Of a stretch of 64,000 nucleotides of DNA, positions 59,132 to 64,000 are shown piece by piece. Each line of letters starts with the position of its first letter. The stretch's first letter is position 1. The position numbers and the translations under genes are program-made. The notes beneath the pieces are model-generated. The model made no database searches. It worked only from the letters and a program-made list of their open reading frames with translations, and was not told the DNA's origin. Origin of the DNA: an uncultured Bacteroidales bacterium (lineage in GTDB: Bacteria; Bacteroidota; Bacteroidia; Bacteroidales; Paludibacteraceae); NCBI GenBank assembly GCA_900319105.1, contig ONND01000004.1:62001-126000 (forward strand), read 5' to 3'.

Positions 59132-60152
59132 TCTCCCCGAATATATCTAATCGGGTGATTGCTTTGTTCTTACGATTGAAGATGAAGAAATCGATGACGA
59201 GCAGCAGCAATGCGATCAAAGCAAAGCTTTGGAACTGCTCGTTGTAGTCCGTATAGACCTGTGTTTCAATCTCCTGTGTCGATAGTTTGTCCAGTTCTTT
59301 CTGGATGGCTTTGGTGGCGGTATTGGTGTTGTCGCAACGGACGTACATACCTCCGCCGGCCTGCGCTATCTCACGGCACATCTCTTCGTTCAAACGGCTG
59401 ACAACCACATTGCCCTGACGATCCTTGATGAAGTTATTCGTCCCGGGCAGCGGAATAGGACTTCCTTCGGGTTTACCGATACCTACAACTATCACTTGGA
59501 TGCCTTCCTCTTTGGCACGTTTGGCAACGGCTACGGCATCATCTTCGTGGTTCTCGCCATCGGTGATCAGGATGATCGCACGGCTGGCGTCACTCTTCTG
59601 ACCGAAGCAACGGATGGATGTACTCAACGCTTGACCGATGGCCGTTCCCTGTGTCTTGATGAGTTCCGGCTTGATGGAGTTGAGGAACATCTTCGCCGAT
59701 ACATAGTCGCAGGTGATCGGCAACTGAACGAACGCGTCGCCGGCGAAAACCACCAGACCCACTTTGTCGTTCACCATGTTATCCATCAGTTTGCTCAACA
59801 TCTGTTTGGCGCGATCCAAACGGTTCGGCGCGACATCTTCGGCGAGCATCGAATTGGAGATGTCGAGTGCCACAATCGCCTCTATACCCTGCCGTTTCTC
59901 CGTGCGCTCTGATTGACCGAACTGCGGCCGGGCGGCAGCGATGATAAGCAGCGTCAGAGCAACCATCACGATGGCAAACTTAACCGTCGGACGTACGCGG
60001 CTCGCGTTCGGCATCAACTGCTCCATCAGCTCCGGATCGCCGAACGCCTCCAACTGCTTTCTTTTCCGTATGGAATAGACCCAATAGGCTGCGATGAAAA
60101 CCAAAACCACCGGCAGCAGGCCTAATACTTCTATATTTGCAAATCTAAACAT
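59115..60152 (-). CDS. batB: BatB, VWA-domain membrane protein
   Basis: A 345-residue protein. Membrane helices near the start (LGLLPVVLVFIAAYWVY and FAIVMVALTLLIIAAARPQF) precede a von Willebrand A domain with the MIDAS motif ALDISNSM (DxSxS). VGLVVFAGDAFVQLPIT and LITDGENHEDD follow, and a C-terminal membrane helix (FALIALLLLVIDFFIF). BatB pairs with BatA in the envelope. The last residues come from a heptamer array. Confidence 0.94.
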   Translation of the reverse strand: MFRFANIEVLGLLPVVLVFIAAYWVYSIRKRKQLEAFGDPELMEQLMPNASRVRPTVKFAIVMVALTLLIIAAARPQFGQSERTEKRQGIEAIVALDISNSMLAEDVAPNRLDRAKQMLSKLMDNMVNDKVGLVVFAGDAFVQLPITCDYVSAKMFLNSIKPELIKTQGTAIGQALSTSIRCFGQKSDASRAIILITDGENHEDDAVAVAKRAKEEGIQVIVVGIGKPEGSPIPLPGTNNFIKDRQGNVVVSRLNEEMCREIAQAGGGMYVRCDNTNTATKAIQKELDKLSTQEIETQVYTDYNEQFQSFALIALLLLVIDFFIFNRKNKAITRLDIFGEKEVES

Positions 60153-60153
60153 C

Positions 60154-60200
60154 GTCTTTTATCTTTTATCTTTTGTCCTTTGTCTTTGAGCGCAGCGGTC
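60154..60200. repeat. 7-bp-period array plus AGCG core between batA and batB
   Basis: CTTTTAT, CTTTTAT, CTTTTGT, CCTTTGT and CTTTGAG at 7-base spacing, followed by the core GAGCGCAGCGGTC. It fills the spacer between batA stop and batB start. Confidence 0.82.
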
Positions 60201-61193
60201 TTAATTACTGATCGTTCTAATCACAAAATACCGTATTACCACTTCGAGCAGCAGGCAGATGAGTGCCGCCATAAGGAACGGCGCGAAGTTCTCCGTGTGC
60301 TTGCTGTACTCGCGTACGCGCAGTTTGGTTTTCTCCAGTTGGTCGATCTGCTCGTAGATACGCTTGAGGCTGGTGTTGTCGGTGGCGCGGAAATACTGTC
60401 CTCCGGTCGTCTCGGCGATGCGCCGTAAGGTGCCCTCATCGAACTCCGAATCCATCGTCACGTACTGTACGCCAATTGGCGTATGAACCGGAACGCGGGT
60501 CTGACCGTAACTGCCGACGCCTACCGTATAAACGCGGATACCAAAAGTCTTGGCAATCTCGGCGGCTGTCTGCGGGTCGATGTCACCGCGGTTATTGCTA
60601 CCATCGGTCAACAAGATCACCACTTTCGATTTCGTCTGGCTGTCTTTCATCCGGTTGACCGCGTTAGCAAGACCCAAACCGATGGCGGTTCCATCTTCAA
60701 TCATGCCGTATTCGACGGATTTGAAGAGGTTGACGAGCACGGCGTGGTCTGTCGTCAGCGGGCATTGCGTAAAACTCTCGCCGGCAAACACCACTAATCC
60801 GATCTGGTCGTTCGGGCGGGCGATCACGAAGTCAGATGCTACCTGTTTGGCGGCCTCCAGACGGTTCGGACGCAGGTCCTCCGCCAACATCGTTCCGGAG
60901 ATATCGAGCGCCATCATGATGTCGATGCCTTCGGTGCTCTCCGATGACCATTTATTGGTCAACTGCGGTCGCGCCAATGCCAAACTAAGCAAGATAACAA
61001 CCGCCACACGCAAAATGAACGGCACATGTAATAGCCATATTCTCAGGCTCTTAGGCTGCGCTGCCAATACGCGTGTGTCCGAGATCTGTACACTTGCATC
61101 CGATTTACGCAGCTCGTAGAGATACCAGCCGATGATCGGAATCAGCAGAAACAGCAGAAATAAATATCCTGGGTTTGCAAATGTCATAATCAT
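60201..61193 (-). CDS. batA: BatA, VWA-domain membrane protein
   Basis: A 330-residue protein with membrane helices at the N-terminus (YLFLLFLLIPIIGWYLYEL, VPFILRVAVVILLSLALARP), a VWA domain with MIDAS MALDISGTM (DxSxT), VGLVVFAGESFTQCPLTTD and LLTDGSNNRGDIDP, and a C-terminal helix (FAPFLMAALICLLLEVVI). An alternative start is the ATG at 61187. It is upstream of batB, with which it shares the same fold. Confidence 0.94.
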   Translation of the reverse strand: MIMTFANPGYLFLLFLLIPIIGWYLYELRKSDASVQISDTRVLAAQPKSLRIWLLHVPFILRVAVVILLSLALARPQLTNKWSSESTEGIDIMMALDISGTMLAEDLRPNRLEAAKQVASDFVIARPNDQIGLVVFAGESFTQCPLTTDHAVLVNLFKSVEYGMIEDGTAIGLGLANAVNRMKDSQTKSKVVILLTDGSNNRGDIDPQTAAEIAKTFGIRVYTVGVGSYGQTRVPVHTPIGVQYVTMDSEFDEGTLRRIAETTGGQYFRATDNTSLKRIYEQIDQLEKTKLRVREYSKHTENFAPFLMAALICLLLEVVIRYFVIRTISN

Positions 61194-61223
61194 TTACTAT
61201 TTTGTCATTTACCATTTGGTCAT
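61194..61223. repeat. ATTTACC/ATTTGGTC array before batA
   Basis: TTACTATTTTGTC, ATTTACC and ATTTGGTC words with a 7-8 base period fill the spacer between the upstream gene and batA. Confidence 0.6.
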
Positions 61224-62177
61224 TTATGCTTGGGGTGCCTCTTCCTCCCCTCCTTTTAGGGAGGGGTCGGGGGTAGGCCTCGTCTCTTGGACAAACTCAT
61301 ACGCCGTCGTCAACGCCATTTCGTTCTCGTCCGGCGTCGTGTGCCATTTGGCAAACTTCACAAGGTCAGCCAATTGTAGCATCTTACGGAGTTTCTCGTA
61401 GAGCGCTTTCCCATCATTAAGCGAAGCGTCACCATTAATCAATTCACCATTTAAGAGAATTGGTTTCAATTCACGCAAGGTCTCGTCAGAGGTCTTTTCC
61501 GTACTCTGTACGTCAAACCGGCGGCTGATATACTCGCGCACGACATCGGTCAGTTCGGTCTGGTATTCTTTGACCTTACCGTCTTTCCAGATCTTCTGTG
61601 CCTTGATCTCATCGAGTTTCTCCAGCGCCACTTCGTCAGCCGGACGCAACAGCTCCGGATCAATCGGCTCTTCCTCCGGCTTGCGGTTCTTCTGATACCA
61701 GCGCCACAGATACCATCCGCCAACAGCTAATAGCAACAGGACGATAGCCAACAGCACCCATCGGAAAATGCCCCACCACCAGATCGGCGCTTTCTCGATA
61801 TCTTTGATATCGGTAATAGCGAGCGTGGTATCGACCTCGAAAGGCTGCACGATATTCAGCGCCATCGGTTCGGTCCGGAAAGTGTCTTGACCGCATACCA
61901 CTGTGATCGGGTTGATGGAGAATAAACTGTCCTTAAAACTGGTCAGCGTCAGGTATTGGTTGAGTTGGATTCGTCCGTCGCTCAGCGGCAGGGTATCGAC
62001 GATCGTCTTATCGACAATCTCAATCCCGTCCTGCAGCGTCTCGCCGAAAACAGGCATCTCCACACGCTCTGACTTTTCTTGCGTCACTTGCAGATGGAGG
62101 TCTGTCTGGTCGCCGATCATCAGACTCGTCGAGTCGATACTCGCGCTGACTACTATCGCTAATAAAATACTTAACAT
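61224..62177 (-). CDS. Bat-operon membrane protein (DUF4381-like)
   Basis: A 317-residue protein with a signal segment, a beta-rich periplasmic part (TSLMIGDQTDLHLQVTQEKS), a membrane helix (FRWVLLAIVLLLLAVGGWYL) and a cytoplasmic helical tail (EYQTELTDVVREYISRRFDV). Its place between the DUF58 gene and batA is standard for this operon. Residues about 241-255 (LNGELINGDASLNDGK) and 299-311 (TPDPSLKGGEEE) are repeat-derived. The first shares its DNA with an insert in the RluA-type gene at 36098. Confidence 0.85.
   Translation of the reverse strand: MLSILLAIVVSASIDSTSLMIGDQTDLHLQVTQEKSERVEMPVFGETLQDGIEIVDKTIVDTLPLSDGRIQLNQYLTLTSFKDSLFSINPITVVCGQDTFRTEPMALNIVQPFEVDTTLAITDIKDIEKAPIWWWGIFRWVLLAIVLLLLAVGGWYLWRWYQKNRKPEEEPIDPELLRPADEVALEKLDEIKAQKIWKDGKVKEYQTELTDVVREYISRRFDVQSTEKTSDETLRELKPILLNGELINGDASLNDGKALYEKLRKMLQLADLVKFAKWHTTPDENEMALTTAYEFVQETRPTPDPSLKGGEEEAPQA
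61243..61280. repeat. GC-rich palindromic repeat at a C-terminus
   Basis: CTCCCCTCCTTTTAGGGAGG with GGTCGGGGGTAGGC after it; minus strand encodes RPTPDPSLKGGEE near the protein end. Confidence 0.88.
61412..61455. repeat. AGCG-core repeat inside the Bat-operon membrane protein
   Basis: ATTAAGCGAAGCGTCACC then ATTAATCAATTCACCATT; minus strand encodes LNGELINGDASLNDG. Confidence 0.88.
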
Positions 62178-62308
62178 ACAATGAATAATTCACAATGTAC
62201 AATTCACAAAGGGTTTGCAGAGTTTAGTACTGACTTTTAAGACCTGTACGGACAAATATTTTTGTACAAAACTTTTAGAAAGCTTTGTTAATTGTTAATT
62301 ATTAATTG
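62178..62308. repeat. Intergenic element copy 4 (DUF58 to Bat-operon membrane protein spacer)
   Basis: The core 62207-62289 starts ACAAAGGGTTT and ends AGAAAGCTTTGT, with TTTAGTACTGAC, TGTACGGACAAAT and TTGTACAAAAC. It is flanked by AATTCAC/AATGTAC words and TTAATTG/TTAATTA words. Confidence 0.9.
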
Positions 62309-63196
62309 TTAATTTTTAAAAAGCATCATGAGCTTTTTCACATAGTCCTCATCCGTACGGATGGAAACATGGTTCATGCCGGTTTTGTTGTACATCTCTG
62401 TCAATGCCTCTTGCTGCTTGTTCCATGCTTGGGCATAGGCCTCACGTACCGAACGAAGGCTGGTGTCTGTCCATACACGTGCACCGGTCTCCGGATCGCG
62501 CACCTTGAGTAACCCTACATCCGGCAGCTCTGTGTCACGACGGTCGTAGATCTGTATCGCGTTCAGGTCGTGCTTCCGGCTCGCGATGGTTATTGGGTCG
62601 GTTACTCCCTTCCCTTTAGGGAGGGGCTGGGGGTAGGCTCCTATAAAATCCGAAATGATAAACGCCGTGCACCTCCGTTTCTGGGCGTTCGTCAGGAATT
62701 GCAGGGCGGCATTGATATCAGTGCCGTTATGCTCGGGTTCAAAAGAAAGCAACTCGCGGATGATGTGCAGCACGTGGCTCTTTCCTTTCTTGGGAGGGAT
62801 GAATTTCTCTACCTGGTCGGAGAAGAAGATTACACCCACCTTGTCGTTGTTCTCGATCGTTGAGAAGGCGAGGGTGGCGGCTACTTCGGCCGTCGTGTCG
62901 CGTTTCATCTGGCTAACCGTTCCAAAGTTCCGGCTGCCGCTGACATCGACGAGCAACATCACCGTTAGTTCTCGCTCTTCTTCATAGATCTTGATGTACG
63001 GGCGGTTCATCCTTGCCGTCACGTTCCAGTCTATCGACCGTACATCGTCGCCGGGTTGGTACTCGCGCACCTCGCTGAACGCCATACCACGACCTTTGAA
63101 CTGGCTGTGGTATTCGCCTGCGAAGATATTCTTGCTCAACCCGTGAGTCTTGATCTCTATCTTCCGAACCTTTTGTAATAATTCTTCTGATGTCAT
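62309..63196 (-). CDS. DUF58 protein of the bat operon
   Basis: A 295-residue protein with the DUF58 signature GRGMAFSEVREYQPGDDVRS followed by IDWNVTARMNRPYIK, and a VWA-like part (VMLLVDVSGSRNFG, VGVIFFSDQVEKFIPP). It is the conserved partner of MoxR and acts in the cytoplasm. Residues about 185-197 (GAYPQPLPKGKGV) are encoded by the GC-rich palindromic repeat, in a different frame from the PSLKGGE copies. The C-terminus (LMMLFKN) is next to the intergenic element. Confidence 0.93.
   Translation of the reverse strand: MTSEELLQKVRKIEIKTHGLSKNIFAGEYHSQFKGRGMAFSEVREYQPGDDVRSIDWNVTARMNRPYIKIYEEERELTVMLLVDVSGSRNFGTVSQMKRDTTAEVAATLAFSTIENNDKVGVIFFSDQVEKFIPPKKGKSHVLHIIRELLSFEPEHNGTDINAALQFLTNAQKRRCTAFIISDFIGAYPQPLPKGKGVTDPITIASRKHDLNAIQIYDRRDTELPDVGLLKVRDPETGARVWTDTSLRSVREAYAQAWNKQQEALTEMYNKTGMNHVSIRTDEDYVKKLMMLFKN
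62604..62640. repeat. GC-rich palindromic repeat inside the DUF58 gene
   Basis: CTCCCTTCCCTTTAGGGAGG with GGCTGGGGGTAGGC; minus strand encodes AYPQPLPKGKGV. Confidence 0.88.
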
Positions 63197-63200
63197 AATA

Positions 63201-63236
63201 ATCTAGATTTCTAGGATTCTAGAGTTCTAGTGTATT
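63201..63236. repeat. CTAG 8-bp-period array between moxR and the DUF58 gene
   Basis: CTAGATTT, CTAGGATT, CTAGAGTT and CTAGTGTA at 8-base spacing. The rest of the 63197-63345 spacer shows no gene. Confidence 0.8.
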
Positions 63237-63345
63237 CTTCGTTTTTGAATTTTTCGTGAGAGGATTTGGTTTTTCCGGTGAGGGAGTTATGGGGTCCATA
63301 ATGACCGAACCGAAAAGCCATAGACTCCACGAAAAAACAAAAACC

Positions 63346-64000
<655 letters not shown>

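Overview
The window comes from the chromosome of a Bacteroidales bacterium, probably an uncultured gut or rumen lineage. The evidence is SusC/SusD pairs, a moxR-batABCDE aerotolerance operon, an rpmB-rpmG-DUF4295 operon, the AmgK-like/RapZ fusion, and promoters of the Bacteroidetes type (TTG, a spacer of about 20, then TAnnTTTG). I found 19 such promoters; 16 of them have a spacer of exactly 20.

Layout. 1-6.7 kb: SusC/SusD nutrient-uptake operon (minus strand) with a zinc metallohydrolase lipoprotein and a DUF4302 lipoprotein. 6.7-14 kb: M16 peptidase, tRNA-Leu, DUF59/lpxH-like/mazG operon, a membrane TPR-HTH regulator and htpG. 14-23.4 kb: TonB-dependent receptor followed by three secreted proteins that share calycin-like, PCMD-like and repeated modules and a common C-terminal tail. 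23.4-30.1 kb: aminopeptidase P, then an accessory stretch with a deleted AlbA_2 gene and a three-gene restriction-modification-like cassette (EcoRI-type adenine methylase, DUF262-HNH, Mrr-like nuclease). 30.3-41.3 kb: ribosomal proteins, a lipid kinase, an AmgK-RapZ fusion with a MurU-like nucleotidyltransferase, tRNA-Lys, an RluA-type enzyme, rpsA, an EF-hand membrane protein and an M23/LysM protein. 41.3-48.3 kb: rlmH, two lipoproteins, an outer-membrane protein, nadC and a complete queF-queC-queD-queE set. 48.3-55.8 kb: membrane protein and HTH pair, then rimP-nusA-infB and a lipoprotein. 55.7-64 kb: the bat operon, cut by the window end within moxR.

The most unusual property is the density of short dispersed repeats. 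(1) Arrays with a 7- or 8-bp period, whose word differs from array to array, lie between genes, at start and stop codons, and in frame inside core genes. (2) Many of them carry a GC core of the form AGCGnAGCG(G)TC, which adds the same peptide (SVSASGLS-like or NGDASLN-like) to unrelated proteins. (3) A GC-rich palindromic family adds PSLKGGE/PLPKGKG-type peptides to QueE and to Bat-operon proteins. (4) An element with an 83-85 bp core, present four times, sits inside operons between flanking AT-rich heptamer arrays. (5) Two unrelated lipoproteins have signal peptides encoded by nearly identical repeat DNA. The accessory restriction cassette is the second main point of interest.

Functional assignments rest on motifs and family knowledge read from the sequence. 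No database search was possible, so statements that an insert is absent from the normal family are inferences.
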